Positions 9,436-18,612 of a stretch of DNA of 64,000 nt are shown here, piece after piece. Source of the stretch: Methylobacterium sp. CB376 (GTDB taxonomy: Bacteria; Pseudomonadota; Alphaproteobacteria; Rhizobiales; Beijerinckiaceae); assembly GCF_029714205.1 (NCBI RefSeq), contig NZ_CP121648.1:7355501-7419500 (forward strand), given 5' to 3'. A model generated the notes under the pieces. The model was not told the origin of the DNA. It ran no database searches and saw only the letters and a list, made by a program, of their open reading frames with translations. Position 1 is the stretch's first letter, and the number at the start of each line of letters is the position of its first letter. A program made the translations under genes and the position numbers.

Positions 9436-10926
9436 ATGGACGCTCTCGACACCGCCCCCAGGGCGGGGACCACCACCCTCCTCGTCGGGCGCGAGCGCGT
9501 CGTCCCGGGCGTCGTGCCCGAGGAGACGGGCCAGCTCTACGCGGCGCGCCGGAAGATCCACCCGCAGGGCGTGCGTGGCACCTTCCGCACCATCCGCTGG
9601 TGCGTGCTCGCCGTCACGCTGGCGATCTACTACCTCGTGCCCTTCCTGCGCTGGGACCGCGGCCCGCACGAGCCGTCCCAGGCGGTGCTGATCGACCTCG
9701 ACCGCGGCCGCCTCTACTTCTTCTCGATCGAGCTGTGGCCGCAGGAGGTCACCTACGTGATGGGGCTGCTGATCCTGGCGGCCTTCACGCTGTTCTTCAT
9801 GAACGCGGTGGCGGGCCGGGTCTGGTGCGGCTATCTCTGCCCGCAGACGGTCTGGACCGACCTCTTCCTCGGCATCGAGCGCCTGATCGAGGGCGACCGG
9901 CGCGCCCGCATGCGCCTCGACGCCGCGCCCTGGTCGCTCGAGAAGCTGAGCGCCCGGATCCTCAAGCACGCGATCTGGATCGGCATCGCGTGGTGGACCG
10001 GCGGCGCCTGGGTCCTCTACTTCGCGGACGCGCCGACCCTGGTGCACCAGCTCGCCACCTTCCAGGCCCCGCCCGCCGCCTACGCGGCGATCCTGACCCT
10101 GACCTTCACCACCTACACCCTCGCCGGCCACATGCGCGAGCAGGTCTGCACCTACATGTGCCCCTGGCCGCGCATCCAGGGCGCGCTCACCGACGACGAT
10201 TCCCTCGCCATCACCTACCGGTACGACCGCGGCGAGCCCCGCACCGCCGCCAAGCGGGCCCAGGCCCTGCGCCGCGCCGGCGAGCCCGCGGGGGACTGCG
10301 TCGATTGCCGCCAATGCGTCGTCGTGTGCCCGACCGGGGTCGACATCCGCGACGGGCTGCAGATGCCCTGCATCCAGTGCGGCCTCTGCGCGGATGCCTG
10401 CGACGCGGTGATGACCAAGCTCGGCCGGCCGCGCGGCCTCATCGCCTACGACACGGAGGCGAATTGCGAGCGGCGGCGGCGCGGCGAGGCCCCGGTGACC
10501 CGCCTCGTGCGGCCGCGCACGGTGCTGTACGGCCTGCTCGTCGCGGCGGTCGGGGGCACCATGCTGGTCGGGCTCGCCACGCGCAGCTTCACCAGCCTCA
10601 GCGTCCTGCACGACCGCAACCCGCTCTTCGTCACCCTGGCGGACGGCACCATCCGCAACGGCCTGACCCTGCGCATCGTCAACAAGCGTCCGGAGGTCCG
10701 CCGCTTCGCCCTCGCCGTCGAGGGCGTGCCGGACCTGCGGGTCGAGGTGCTGGGCGCGCCGGACGGCCGCCTCGCGGTCGGCCCGGACGCCACGCAGGAA
10801 TTCCGGGCCCTCGCCTTCGCGCCGGCCGGCGCCGGCCGCGACAAGTCCACCCCCCTCACCCTGCGCGTCACCGATCTCGACTCGGGCGAGACCGCCACCG
10901 CGCAGGATCACTTCAAGGCCCCCTGA
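9436..10926 (+). CDS. ccoG: CcoG/FixG, cbb3 oxidase accessory ferredoxin-like membrane protein
   Basis: Membrane-bound polyferredoxin needed for copper handling during cbb3-type cytochrome oxidase assembly. The 496-residue protein has an N-terminal transmembrane region, the WCGYLCPQTVWTD motif, a CTYMCPWPRIQG motif, then two 4Fe-4S cysteine sets (CVDCRQCVVVCP near 290 and CIQCGLCADACD near 313), another transmembrane helix near 360 and a C-terminal Ig-like domain. ATG 9436 was chosen over a more distant ATG 9352, which would fall inside the FixK box. It is first of a ccoG-H-I-S unit. Confidence 0.95.
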   Translation: MDALDTAPRAGTTTLLVGRERVVPGVVPEETGQLYAARRKIHPQGVRGTFRTIRWCVLAVTLAIYYLVPFLRWDRGPHEPSQAVLIDLDRGRLYFFSIELWPQEVTYVMGLLILAAFTLFFMNAVAGRVWCGYLCPQTVWTDLFLGIERLIEGDRRARMRLDAAPWSLEKLSARILKHAIWIGIAWWTGGAWVLYFADAPTLVHQLATFQAPPAAYAAILTLTFTTYTLAGHMREQVCTYMCPWPRIQGALTDDDSLAITYRYDRGEPRTAAKRAQALRRAGEPAGDCVDCRQCVVVCPTGVDIRDGLQMPCIQCGLCADACDAVMTKLGRPRGLIAYDTEANCERRRRGEAPVTRLVRPRTVLYGLLVAAVGGTMLVGLATRSFTSLSVLHDRNPLFVTLADGTIRNGLTLRIVNKRPEVRRFALAVEGVPDLRVEVLGAPDGRLAVGPDATQEFRALAFAPAGAGRDKSTPLTLRVTDLDSGETATAQDHFKAP

Positions 10927-10928
10927 CC

Positions 10929-11429
10929 ATGGCGAGCACGATGTCCCCCCCCGGCGCGCCCCTCACCGGCCGCCGCGTCCTGATGATCGGCCTCCTCTTC
11001 TTCGGGACGGTCGCCGCCGCGAACGCGTTCCTGGTCACGTCGGCCCTGCGCACCTGGTCGGGCCTCGACGAGAAGTCGCCCTACCATGCCGGGCAGGTCT
11101 ACAACGCGGAGATCCGCCTCGCCCGCGCCCAGGCCGAGCGCGGCTGGCACTTCGCCGCCGAGGTCGCGCGCGCCGGGGCGGGGGTCGCCGTCACGGCCCG
11201 CCTGAGCGACCGCGCCGAGGCGCCGCTCCCGGGGCTGCGGGTCGAGGCGCGGCTCGAGCGCCCGACCGACAAGCGCCAGGACGTCGTGCTCCCCCTCTCC
11301 GAGGCGCGGCCCGGCACCTATGCGGGGCGGGCCGAGGCGGTGCCGCCCGGCCAGTGGGACCTCGTGGTCGACGCCGCCGACGCGACCGGCCGGGTCTTCC
11401 GCCGCCGCAGCCGCCTCGTCCTCGACTGA
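10929..11429 (+). CDS. ccoH: CcoH/FixH, cbb3 oxidase assembly protein
   Basis: A 166-residue protein with one N-terminal membrane span (VLMIGLLFFGTVAAANAFLV, about residues 17-36) and a periplasmic domain, matching FixH. The motif YHAGQVYNAEI near residue 55 is typical. FixH is required for stable assembly of the cbb3 oxidase. It starts two bases after the ccoG stop, so it is co-transcribed and probably translationally coupled. Very GC-rich, like its neighbours. Confidence 0.9.
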   Translation: MASTMSPPGAPLTGRRVLMIGLLFFGTVAAANAFLVTSALRTWSGLDEKSPYHAGQVYNAEIRLARAQAERGWHFAAEVARAGAGVAVTARLSDRAEAPLPGLRVEARLERPTDKRQDVVLPLSEARPGTYAGRAEAVPPGQWDLVVDAADATGRVFRRRSRLVLD

Positions 11430-11443
11430 GTGGGAGACACCGC

Positions 11444-13720
11444 ATGTGCTGCACCGATGCGGCGCTCGCCTACGTGGAGGCGCACGCCGCCTGGAGCGCG
11501 GCGAACACCCGGTCCTCGCTGCCGCGGGACTACGCGGCCTTCCTGGCCGAGGAGCCGGACGGGGCAAGCCGCGCCGTCTTCGCGGTCGAGGGCGTGCGCT
11601 GCGCGGCCTGCCTCGGCACGATCGAGGGCGGGATCGGCCTGCTCCCGGGCGTCCGGGCCGCGCGCCTGAACGTCACCGACCGGCGCCTCTCGGTGACCTG
11701 GGCGCCCGGCGCGCCGGCCGAGATCGGGGAGGTGCTCGCCGCGCTCACCCGCCTGGGCTATCGCGGCCACCCGTTCGACCCGCACCGGCGCGGCGACGCG
11801 GTGGCGGCGCGCGAGACCGAGCGGCTGATCCGCGCCCTCGCGGTGGCGGGTTTCGCGTCCATGAACGTGATGCTGCTGGCGGTCTCGGTCTGGGCCGGCA
11901 ACGTCTCCGACATGACGCCCGAGAACCGCGACCTCTTCCACTGGATCCAGGCGCTGGTGGCGCTGCCGGCGGCGGCCTATGCGGGGCGGCCCTTCTACGA
12001 GGGCGCGCTGCGCGGCCTGCGCGCCGGCCGCATCACGATGGACTTCCCGATCACCCTCGGGGTCGTGCTGACCCTCGCGATGTCGGTGGTCGAGACGGCG
12101 ATGAGCGCGCCGCACGCCTATTTCGACGGCGCCATCATGCTGCTGTTCTTCCTCCTGATCGGGCGGGTGCTCGATCAGGTGATGCGCCGCCGCACCCTGG
12201 CGCTCGCCGAGAACCTCGCGGCGTTGCGCGCCGAGACGGCCGCCCGGGTCGGGGCGGATGGGGCGGTGCGCGACGTGCCGGTGGCCGATCTCTCCCCCGG
12301 CGACACGGTGCTGGTGCGGCCCGGCGAGCGGGTGCCCGTCGACGGCGTCGTGGCGCAGGGCCGGTCGGAACTCGACCGCAGCCTCGTCACGGGCGAGACC
12401 GCTCCGGTGACGGCCGGGCCGGGGGACATGGTCCATGCCGGCTCCCTCAACGCCAGCGGGGCGCTCACCGTGCGGGTCACGGCCGCGACGCGGGGCACCC
12501 TGCTCGACCAGGTCGAGGCGCTGATGCGCCGGGCGCTGGAGGCGAAGTCCCGCGCCCTGGTCCTCGCCGACCGGGCGACGCGCCTCTACATGCCGGTGGT
12601 CCACGCGGCCGCGCTCCTCACCCTCGCGGGCTGGCTGGCCGCGGGGGCCGGGTTCCACGCGGCCCTCCTCACCGCCGTGGCGGTGCTGATCGTCACCTGC
12701 CCCTGCGCCCTCGGCCTCGCCATCCCGGCCGTGCAGGTCGTCGCCGCCGGGGCGCTGTTCCGCGAGGGCGTCCTCCTCAACAGCGGCGAGGCGCTGGAGC
12801 GCTTCGCGGCGATCGACACGGTCGCCTTCGACAAGACCGGCACCCTGACCCTGCCGGAGCCGGTCCTGGCCGGGCGCTACGAGTCCGAGGCCCTGGCCCT
12901 CGCCGCGCGGCTCGCCCTGTCGAGCCGGCACCCGATGGCGGCCGCCCTGGCGACGGCGGTGCCGGAGGCCCGGGCGCTGCCCGATGCCGAGGAGGCCGCC
13001 GGGCTCGGCGTGCGGGCCGTGGTCGAGGGGCGCCTCGTGCGGCTCGGCGCGCCGCGCTTCTGCGAGGCGGAGGCCGAGGCGGAGCGGGCCCTCGCGCAGG
13101 ATCCCGGCTCTTCGGCGATCTGCCTCAAGGACGGCGACGCTCCGCCGGTCGTGTTCCGGGTGCGCCAAGCCCTGCGCCCCGACGCGGAGCGGGTGCTCGG
13201 CAGCCTGCGGGCGGAGGGGTACCGGGTGCTGATCCTCTCTGGCGACCGGCCGGAGGCGGTGGCCGCCGCGGCCGGCGCCCTCGGCGTCGCCGAGTGGGAG
13301 GGCGGGCTCGCGCCGCAGGACAAGATCCGCCGCATCGAGGCCCTCGGCGCGCAGGGCCGCCGGGTGCTGATGGTCGGCGACGGGCTCAACGACGCGCCCG
13401 CCCTCGCGGCCGCCCACGCCTCGCTCTCCCCGGTCACCGCGGCGCATGTCAGCCAGGCGGCGGCCGACGCGCTCTTCCTCGGCCGCGACCTCGCGCCGGT
13501 CCTGGCGGTGCTGCGGATCGGCCGGGCGGCGCGGCGGCTCATGCTGGAGAACCTGTGGGTCTCGGCCGCCTACAACGTCGCGGCGATCCCGCTCGCCGCC
13601 GCGGGCCTGCTCACGCCGCTCATCGCCGCCCTCGCCATGTCCGGCTCGTCCGTCATCGTCACGCTCAACGCCCTGCGGGCGCGCCGGACGCCCCGCCGGC
13701 CGGAGATTGCTCAGCCATGA
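11444..13720 (+). CDS. ccoI: CcoI/FixI, copper-exporting P1B-type ATPase for cbb3 oxidase
   Basis: A 758-residue heavy-metal P-type ATPase that moves copper to the periplasm for the binuclear centre of cbb3 oxidase. The N-terminal heavy-metal-associated motif RCAACLG is near residue 52, the TGET phosphatase loop near 315, the transmembrane CPCALGLA motif near 419, the phosphorylation site DKTGTLT near 463 and GDGLNDAPAL near 645. The N-terminus also carries the MCCTDAALAY stretch typical of FixI. The final TGA overlaps the ccoS start in an ATGA arrangement. Confidence 0.96.
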   Translation: MCCTDAALAYVEAHAAWSAANTRSSLPRDYAAFLAEEPDGASRAVFAVEGVRCAACLGTIEGGIGLLPGVRAARLNVTDRRLSVTWAPGAPAEIGEVLAALTRLGYRGHPFDPHRRGDAVAARETERLIRALAVAGFASMNVMLLAVSVWAGNVSDMTPENRDLFHWIQALVALPAAAYAGRPFYEGALRGLRAGRITMDFPITLGVVLTLAMSVVETAMSAPHAYFDGAIMLLFFLLIGRVLDQVMRRRTLALAENLAALRAETAARVGADGAVRDVPVADLSPGDTVLVRPGERVPVDGVVAQGRSELDRSLVTGETAPVTAGPGDMVHAGSLNASGALTVRVTAATRGTLLDQVEALMRRALEAKSRALVLADRATRLYMPVVHAAALLTLAGWLAAGAGFHAALLTAVAVLIVTCPCALGLAIPAVQVVAAGALFREGVLLNSGEALERFAAIDTVAFDKTGTLTLPEPVLAGRYESEALALAARLALSSRHPMAAALATAVPEARALPDAEEAAGLGVRAVVEGRLVRLGAPRFCEAEAEAERALAQDPGSSAICLKDGDAPPVVFRVRQALRPDAERVLGSLRAEGYRVLILSGDRPEAVAAAAGALGVAEWEGGLAPQDKIRRIEALGAQGRRVLMVGDGLNDAPALAAAHASLSPVTAAHVSQAAADALFLGRDLAPVLAVLRIGRAARRLMLENLWVSAAYNVAAIPLAAAGLLTPLIAALAMSGSSVIVTLNALRARRTPRRPEIAQP

Positions 13721-13854
13721 ACGTGCTCATCCTGATGATCCCGATCGCCCTCTTCCTCGGCGGGATGGGCCTCTGCGCCTTCCTGTGGGCGCTGCGCTCG
13801 GGCCAGTACGAGGACATCGACGGCGCCGAGTACCGCGTGCTGGCGGACGATTGA
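13717..13854 (+). CDS. ccoS: CcoS/FixS, small cbb3 oxidase maturation protein
   Basis: A 45-residue membrane peptide with one hydrophobic segment (about residues 3-25) followed by the tail LRSGQYEDIDGAEYRVL, close to the FixS consensus in which a short acidic segment follows the helix. Required for cofactor insertion into cbb3 oxidase. ATG 13717 overlaps the ccoI stop by four bases. It ends the ccoGHIS unit. Confidence 0.93.
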   Translation: MNVLILMIPIALFLGGMGLCAFLWALRSGQYEDIDGAEYRVLADD

Positions 13855-13887
13855 GGCTCCCCGCGGGAGCCGGGCCGGCGCCCCGCC

Positions 13888-14964
13888 TCAGGCCGCGCGG
13901 GCGACGGCGCCCGCCTGCGCCACCGGGCGGAAGGCGGCGAGGAGCGCCGCGTCGAGCTTCGGCCCCATCCGCTCCATCACCGCCCAGGCCTCCTCGGCCG
14001 CCATCGGGGCACGGTAGGGCCGCCGCTCGGTCAGCGCCGAGAAGATGTCGCAGATCGTCACGAGGCGCACGAGGTCGCCGATCGCGCGGCCCGACAGGCC
14101 GTCCGGGTAGCCCGACCCGTCCAGCATCTCGTGGTGGTGGCGCACCACGTCGAGGGTCTCCGCGTCGAAGCCCGGCTGGCGGGCCAGGAGCTGCGCCCCG
14201 ATCACCGGATGGGTGCGCATCACCGCCATCTCCTCCTCCGTGAGGCTGCTCGGCTTGTCCAGGATGGCGTGGGGGATGCGCGCCTTGCCGACGTCGTGCA
14301 GCAGGGCGGCCCGCACGAGGCGCATCTGGTCCTGGTGCCGGAAGCCGAGCCGCCCCGCCAGGGCCGCCGCGTAGCCGGCCACCCCCAGCGAGTGCTGGTA
14401 GACGCTGATCGCGTGGGCCTGGATCACGTCGAGCCACGCCCGGATCCCGGCCTCGCTCATCGCGTCGAGCACGATCTCGGTGCCGAGGTCGATGTCCTCG
14501 CGGCTGATCGCCCCGCCCGCGGTGGCGGCGTGAAACGCCTGGGTGACGAGCGTGCTCGCCTCGGCGGCGCGGATGCGGGTCTGCCAGAGCGGCTCCCGCG
14601 CCCGCGCGGCGGCCTCGCCGGCGATCGCGTCCGCGATCTCGCGCGCGATCACGTGCGAGGGTGCATGCGCGTTGAGGACCGTTGCCGCCCCGCGCGCCCG
14701 CGCGAGCGCGGCGGCCGGCGCGTCGCGGGCGAGGCCGAGGCAGGGGACACCCCGGGCGCGCAGGCCGCTGATCGAGCGCCGCAGGCCGGTGCCGAGCGCG
14801 ACCTCGGCCGGACCCAGATCGAGCACCACGGCGGCGTGCGGACCGGGCGGCGGCGGATCCTCCGGCCGCATGGCGATGCAGGGCATCAGGCGGGCGAGTT
14901 CGTGCGCGAGCCCGAGAGCCGGCGCGGAACCGTCCGCGATCAACAGGATGGAGCCATCCGGCAT
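13888..14964 (-). CDS. HD-GYP domain protein, probable cyclic-di-GMP phosphodiesterase
   Basis: A 358-residue protein. The N-terminal ~100 residues look like a degenerate receiver domain (SILLIADGSAPA, AVVLDLG). The C-terminal part is an HD-GYP domain with HDVGKARIP near residue 222, a second His near THPVIGAQLL, the HHE motif near 275, DGSGYPDGL (the GYP signature) near 281 and D-I-F-S-A-L after it. The metal ligands are present, so hydrolysis of cyclic-di-GMP is likely. It is convergent with ccoS, 33 bp apart, so not part of that operon. Confidence 0.88.
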   Translation of the reverse strand: MPDGSILLIADGSAPALGLAHELARLMPCIAMRPEDPPPPGPHAAVVLDLGPAEVALGTGLRRSISGLRARGVPCLGLARDAPAAALARARGAATVLNAHAPSHVIAREIADAIAGEAAARAREPLWQTRIRAAEASTLVTQAFHAATAGGAISREDIDLGTEIVLDAMSEAGIRAWLDVIQAHAISVYQHSLGVAGYAAALAGRLGFRHQDQMRLVRAALLHDVGKARIPHAILDKPSSLTEEEMAVMRTHPVIGAQLLARQPGFDAETLDVVRHHHEMLDGSGYPDGLSGRAIGDLVRLVTICDIFSALTERRPYRAPMAAEEAWAVMERMGPKLDAALLAAFRPVAQAGAVARAA

Positions 14965-15426
14965 GTCGTGCCCCGCACTGGCCTCTCCGACGCAGGAGCG
15001 GCTCCTCCGTCCCTCGGACCGGCTTCGAGGTATCGGATGGCTCGGTTAAGCTTCCCCTACGCCAGCGCAGATCCGCCGCGCAACCAGCAGTTCCGCAAGG
15101 TGGAGACATGCCACAGGAGCGCATCTCCCACCACACGCAAACTGTCGCCGCGGGCGCGAGGCCGGCCATCACCCTGCTCTACGCTGCGCGCGCCTGCCTG
15201 ATCGCGACGCGGCCCGGCGTCACCATGCGTCAGCTGCGGGAAGGAAGGTGTTCGCGCCGGACCACGCGTCGTCGGCGCTTCCCCTCGACCGGGATCAACC
15301 AGGCGTCGTCCCGATCTGCGGGGCCGAGAGGGGCTCGCGCGCGGCGGATGATGGCCGTCCGCGCGAGGGTTACGGGTCGAACCGGAGCCGGGGACGGCTC
15401 AGTACTTGCCTCAGGAGGTAATTGCC
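14965..15426. other. Intergenic region between the HD-GYP gene and lexA
   Basis: No well-supported gene. A plus-strand open frame beginning at ATG 15108 (about 111 codons, with a GGTGGA just upstream) is very Arg-rich and resembles no known protein, so it is not called. The motif CTCAGTACTTGC occurs at the 3' end of lexA and again about 30 bp beyond it, a small local duplication. Confidence 0.4.
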
Positions 15427-16146
15427 TCAGTACTTGCGGATGAGGCTGACGAGGCGGCCCTGGATGCGGACCCGGTCGGGCCCAAGGACCCGGGTCTCGT
15501 AGGCCGGGTTGGCGGCTTCGAGGGCGATCGACGAGCCGCGGCGGCGCAGGCGCTTGAGGGTCGCCTCCTCGTCGTCGATCAGCGCTACCACGATGTCGCC
15601 CGTATTGGCGGTGTCCTGGCGGCGGATCACCACCAAGTCCCCGTCCAGGATGCCGGCCTCGATCATCGAGTCGCCGCGCACCTCCAGGGCGTAGTGCTCG
15701 CCGCCGGCGAGGAAGTCCGGCGACATCGCGACGCTGCGGCTCTGGCTCTGGATGGCCGAGATCGGCGTGCCGGCGGCGATCCGGCCCATGACCGGGATGC
15801 TGACCGCGTGCCCGGATTCGTCGGAGACCAGGGCGGTCGGCAGCGGGGCGGGCTTGACCGGGGCCGAGGAGCGCCCCCCCTCGACGACGCTCGGCGTGAA
15901 GCGCACCACCTCCGCGGGGCCGCTCGCCACCGCCTCGGGGATGCGGATGACCTCGATCGCGCGGGCCCGGTTCGGCAGCCGGCGGAGGAAGCCGCGCTCC
16001 TCCAGGGCCGTGATGAGACGGTGGATGCCGGACTTGGACTTGAGGTCGAGGGCGTCCTTCATCTCGTCGAAGGAGGGCGGGACGCCGGTCTCGCGCATCC
16101 GCTGCTGGATGAAGCGGAGCAGGTCCAACTGCTTACGGGTGAGCAT
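15427..16146 (-). CDS. lexA: LexA, SOS repressor
   Basis: A 239-residue SOS regulator. The winged-helix N-terminus starts [17 protein letters not shown], with PPSFDEM in the recognition region. The autocleavage site is the Ala-Gly pair in GRIAAGTP; the catalytic serine lies in [12 protein letters not shown] and the lysine in [10 protein letters not shown], so RecA-stimulated self-cleavage is intact. A GTTC-N7-GTTC box lies 61 bp upstream of the start and implies autoregulation. Single-gene unit; the next minus-strand gene starts 445 bp upstream. Confidence 0.97.
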   Translation of the reverse strand: MLTRKQLDLLRFIQQRMRETGVPPSFDEMKDALDLKSKSGIHRLITALEERGFLRRLPNRARAIEVIRIPEAVASGPAEVVRFTPSVVEGGRSSAPVKPAPLPTALVSDESGHAVSIPVMGRIAAGTPISAIQSQSRSVAMSPDFLAGGEHYALEVRGDSMIEAGILDGDLVVIRRQDTANTGDIVVALIDDEEATLKRLRRRGSSIALEAANPAYETRVLGPDRVRIQGRLVSLIRKY

Positions 16147-16206
16147 GGGTCACTCTCATCGCCTGCGCCGACGCGCGACATGGTACAAATCGCGAACAGG
16201 TTAAGC

Positions 16207-16221
16207 GTTCTTCAAGTGTTC
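16207..16221 (-). promoter_or_regulatory. LexA box upstream of lexA
   Basis: GTTCTTCAAGTGTTC is an exact match to the alphaproteobacterial SOS operator GTTC-N7-GTTC (read GAAC-N7-GAAC on the lexA strand). Located 61 bp before the lexA start, consistent with autorepression. Confidence 0.85.
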
Positions 16222-16273
16222 CGCAAGCCGTTGCGGCGCAGGTCGACTTGCGTCGGGCCGGAGTCGGGCGGGC

Positions 16274-16591
16274 TCAGGATCCGGCGCCGTCCCGCGTCAC
16301 CTGGGTCCGCGCCCGGAGGCGGGCCTCGGCGTCCTCGTCGTACGCGGCGGCCCTGGCGAGGATCTCGTCCGCGCGGTCCGCGCCTGCCGGGCCTCTCAGC
16401 CCCTGAAGGGTCCACTGCTCGCAGCGCAGCACCGTCAGGGCGTCGATGGCGGCCCAGAGCCGCTGCTCCACCTCGCCGGCCTCGAGACCGAGGCTGGCGA
16501 GCTCCGCCACCCGCGCGGCGAGGGCCGTCGACCGCAGCTCGATCTCGACGATCCGGCGGCTGATCTCGCGGAGAAGCGCGTCGACATCCAT
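16274..16591 (-). CDS. Hypothetical helical protein
   Basis: A 105-residue protein with no recognised family. It is almost entirely helical, rich in Ala, Glu, Arg and Leu, with a heptad-like pattern (LREISRRIVEIELRSTALAA) suggesting a short coiled coil. There is a single Cys near residue 57 and a Trp pair region. It lies upstream of lexA on the same strand, but the SOS box lies between them, so they are probably separate units. Confidence 0.6.
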   Translation of the reverse strand: MDVDALLREISRRIVEIELRSTALAARVAELASLGLEAGEVEQRLWAAIDALTVLRCEQWTLQGLRGPAGADRADEILARAAAYDEDAEARLRARTQVTRDGAGS

Positions 16592-16670
16592 CGCGACGTC
16601 CCGCCCGTGCGGCTCCCGCGGGGGAGCCTAGCACGTGCCGCTGCGTCCGGTCACGCGACGGCGGCAGGCG

Positions 16671-17186
16671 TCATCCGGCGAGGTCGGCGCCGGCCTCCCC
16701 GTCGGGCGCCGCCTCGTCGGGCTCGTCGGACAGGGCGGCCTCCGCGGGGCGAACGCCCCGGTAGAATTCCCCGGCACGGACGGCCTCGCCGCCCGCGACC
16801 ATGACGCTGAGATAGGTGTTGAGGGTCCCAGGCGCGACGTCCGGCAGCTGGCGGGCGATCTGCGCGCTGGTCAGGCCCTGCGGTCCGGCGCCCTCCAGCA
16901 GCGCCTTGAGGCGCCCCTTGGCCGAGTTCGCCCGCGGCCCGCGGCTGCCGCGCCCGACCGTCCTCGCCGCCTCGGCCGGCCGGCCGGCTCCCGCGAGCGG
17001 CAGGCCGGCGGTCCCCGCCAGTCCGGCGAGCGGCAGGTCGGTGTCGTCGACGATCGCCCGCAGCGCGTTCTCGGCGAGGCGGAGCTTCGCCAGCTCGCTG
17101 CCGATGCGCTCGTACTCGGCTTCCAGCGCGGCCCGCCGCTGGCTCACGTCGGCGAGCGCCTGCGCCAGGGTGTCGCTCTCAGACAT
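16671..17186 (-). CDS. Hypothetical protein with C-terminal winged-helix-like segment
   Basis: A 171-residue protein. Residues 1-45 form a predicted coiled coil (QRRAALEAEYERIGSELAKL), followed by an Ala/Gly/Pro-rich linker, and residues about 95-145 (GLTSAQIARQLPDVAPGTLN) read like a helix-turn-helix followed by a wing ending GEFYRGV. This suggests a DNA-binding or modification-restriction-related regulator, but the family is not recognised. ATG at 17186 is preceded by AGGGGAAGAGG on the coding strand; a longer reading to 17345 lacks such a site. Confidence 0.6.
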   Translation of the reverse strand: MSESDTLAQALADVSQRRAALEAEYERIGSELAKLRLAENALRAIVDDTDLPLAGLAGTAGLPLAGAGRPAEAARTVGRGSRGPRANSAKGRLKALLEGAGPQGLTSAQIARQLPDVAPGTLNTYLSVMVAGGEAVRAGEFYRGVRPAEAALSDEPDEAAPDGEAGADLAG

Positions 17187-17387
17187 CCTCTTCCCCTCGG
17201 TCCCGGCGGGCTGGTTCCACAGATCGACGGGCGGGTCAACGCGGTCCGGCCCTGCGCCGGGGCGCACAGGGAGAGCGCCGGACGGGGACGCCGCGACGGC
17301 CCGCACCGGTGCCCGGATCACTTGCGAGGGGCGCAGGCGCGGCACCGGGCTCGCCGCCGCCCGATCCGGGCGAGGCGCGGCCGGCCC

Positions 17388-17609
17388 TCACTCCGTGCGT
17401 CGCGCCGCGGCCGCCTCGTCCTTGCGGTGATCGGCGGTGCGCGACCGCTTCTTGGCCGTGACGGGAGCCTGGATCGGGGCTGAGCGGGTCAGCTGCTCCA
17501 GACTGATCCCGGCCGGGCCCGCGACGGCCGCCCTCACCAGCGCGGTCGCCGTCATCATCGCGACCCAGATCGCCGCGATCCTGAGTCCCGTTCCGTGTCC
17601 GCGCCGCAT
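17388..17609 (-). CDS. Small secreted or membrane hypothetical protein
   Basis: A 73-residue protein with an Arg-rich start and a hydrophobic stretch at about residues 9-28 (LRIAAIWVAMMTATALVRAA), then a hydrophilic Lys/Arg-rich tail. GAGGCAGGGA precedes ATG 17609 on the coding strand. It could be a signal-anchor protein. No family recognised. Confidence 0.45.
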   Translation of the reverse strand: MRRGHGTGLRIAAIWVAMMTATALVRAAVAGPAGISLEQLTRSAPIQAPVTAKKRSRTADHRKDEAAAARRTE

Positions 17610-17849
17610 TCCCTGCCTCGTGCGTCATCCCCGACGAGCATGGCAACGCCGCGCCTCGCGAACGGTTCAGCCAGAAAGCCGAGGCGCACGGGGCGGGCCT
17701 CGCGGCACCGGGCGCGCGGGCCGCGGTGCCGAACCCGGGCTCCTCGTCCCGGGGACGCGGTGCGGGTGGCGGCCAACTTGCCGCATTGCGGGATCGCCGT
17801 CAGGCTTCGTGCGTTGAGTGGGCGACCTCCAACAGCACGGGGCGGTGCG

Positions 17850-18149
17850 GTGCAGGCGCTTCATGATCATGACCTCTCCGACCAGGGGCTCGCGGGCGCT
17901 CGGGCGCCGATCGAGAGCCTGACGGCCAAGCAGCGCGCGGCCTGGGCGAGCGCCGGCGAAGCCCTCCTCGCCGGCTGCCTGAGTCACCTCAGCGCCGAGG
18001 AGCGGGAGGCGTTCTGGATCGCCGTCCGGCTCTGCTACAATCGCCCCTACAACGCGCCGGACGCGGCGCCGCGCGCGCCCGTCCTGGTGCCGCCGCCCGA
18101 GGCCGGTGCGCCCCGGGCCGTGCCGGGGATTCCCCTGCCGGCGGCCTGA
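17850..18149 (+). CDS. Hypothetical protein
   Basis: A 99-residue protein beginning at GTG 17850 (VQALHDHDLSD). The middle is helical and acidic (LTAKQRAAWASAGEALLAG, LSAEEREAFWIAVRLCY), the tail is Pro/Ala-rich and probably disordered. The longer open frame upstream looks non-coding. No family recognised; called from its amino-acid composition. Confidence 0.5.
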   Translation: MQALHDHDLSDQGLAGARAPIESLTAKQRAAWASAGEALLAGCLSHLSAEEREAFWIAVRLCYNRPYNAPDAAPRAPVLVPPPEAGAPRAVPGIPLPAA

Positions 18150-18612
18150 TTGCGGCGTCGCGGCCGGCGCGGCCCCTCCGATGCGGGGTCTCGCCTGGGC
18201 CCTGCGCGGCGTCCATGGAGGCTGCGTCCTCCCGGTCCTGGCGCCCGTCCTCTACCGTGGCCGCGCGCGGGGCGGTGCGGACCCTCCGCTCCCGACGGCG
18301 GACGGGGTCCGGTGCCCGCTCGCGACCGGAGCGGCCGCGTTCCCCGAGGCGCGAGGCAGGTCTCCTCCCCGCGGCTGCTGACGCCGGTCCGGCCCGGCTG
18401 CGCGCCGGCGCGCTTGGCCCGCGCGTTCGGCCTCGCGGCGGTTCGCCCGCGCCGATCCGGCCGAACCCGAAGCAGAGCAGCGCTTGGCCGTGGGACCAAC
18501 CGGCACTTGGCTCGCGGAGCGAGGAACCAACCCGGTATCGGCAGTCTTGCTGGTGCGGACCGACTGTACGGACCAAGTGCGGAGTGGAGCCCCAGACCCG
18601 GGCGGTGCGAAG
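18150..18612. other. Intergenic region before the binding-protein gene
   Basis: About 460 bp without a supported gene; open frames here are Arg/Pro-rich and typical of chance frames in GC-rich DNA. It contains short inverted segments such as GGCTCGCGGAGCGAG near 18510, of unknown meaning. Confidence 0.4.

Noticed and set aside
15398..15440. Duplicated CTCAGTACTTGC at the 3' end of lexA
   Set aside because: Too short and probably a small local duplication; no functional implication.
15108..15443. 111-codon plus-strand frame between the HD-GYP gene and lexA
   Set aside because: Composition is Arg-rich and random-looking with no known relatives; overlaps the 3' end of lexA.
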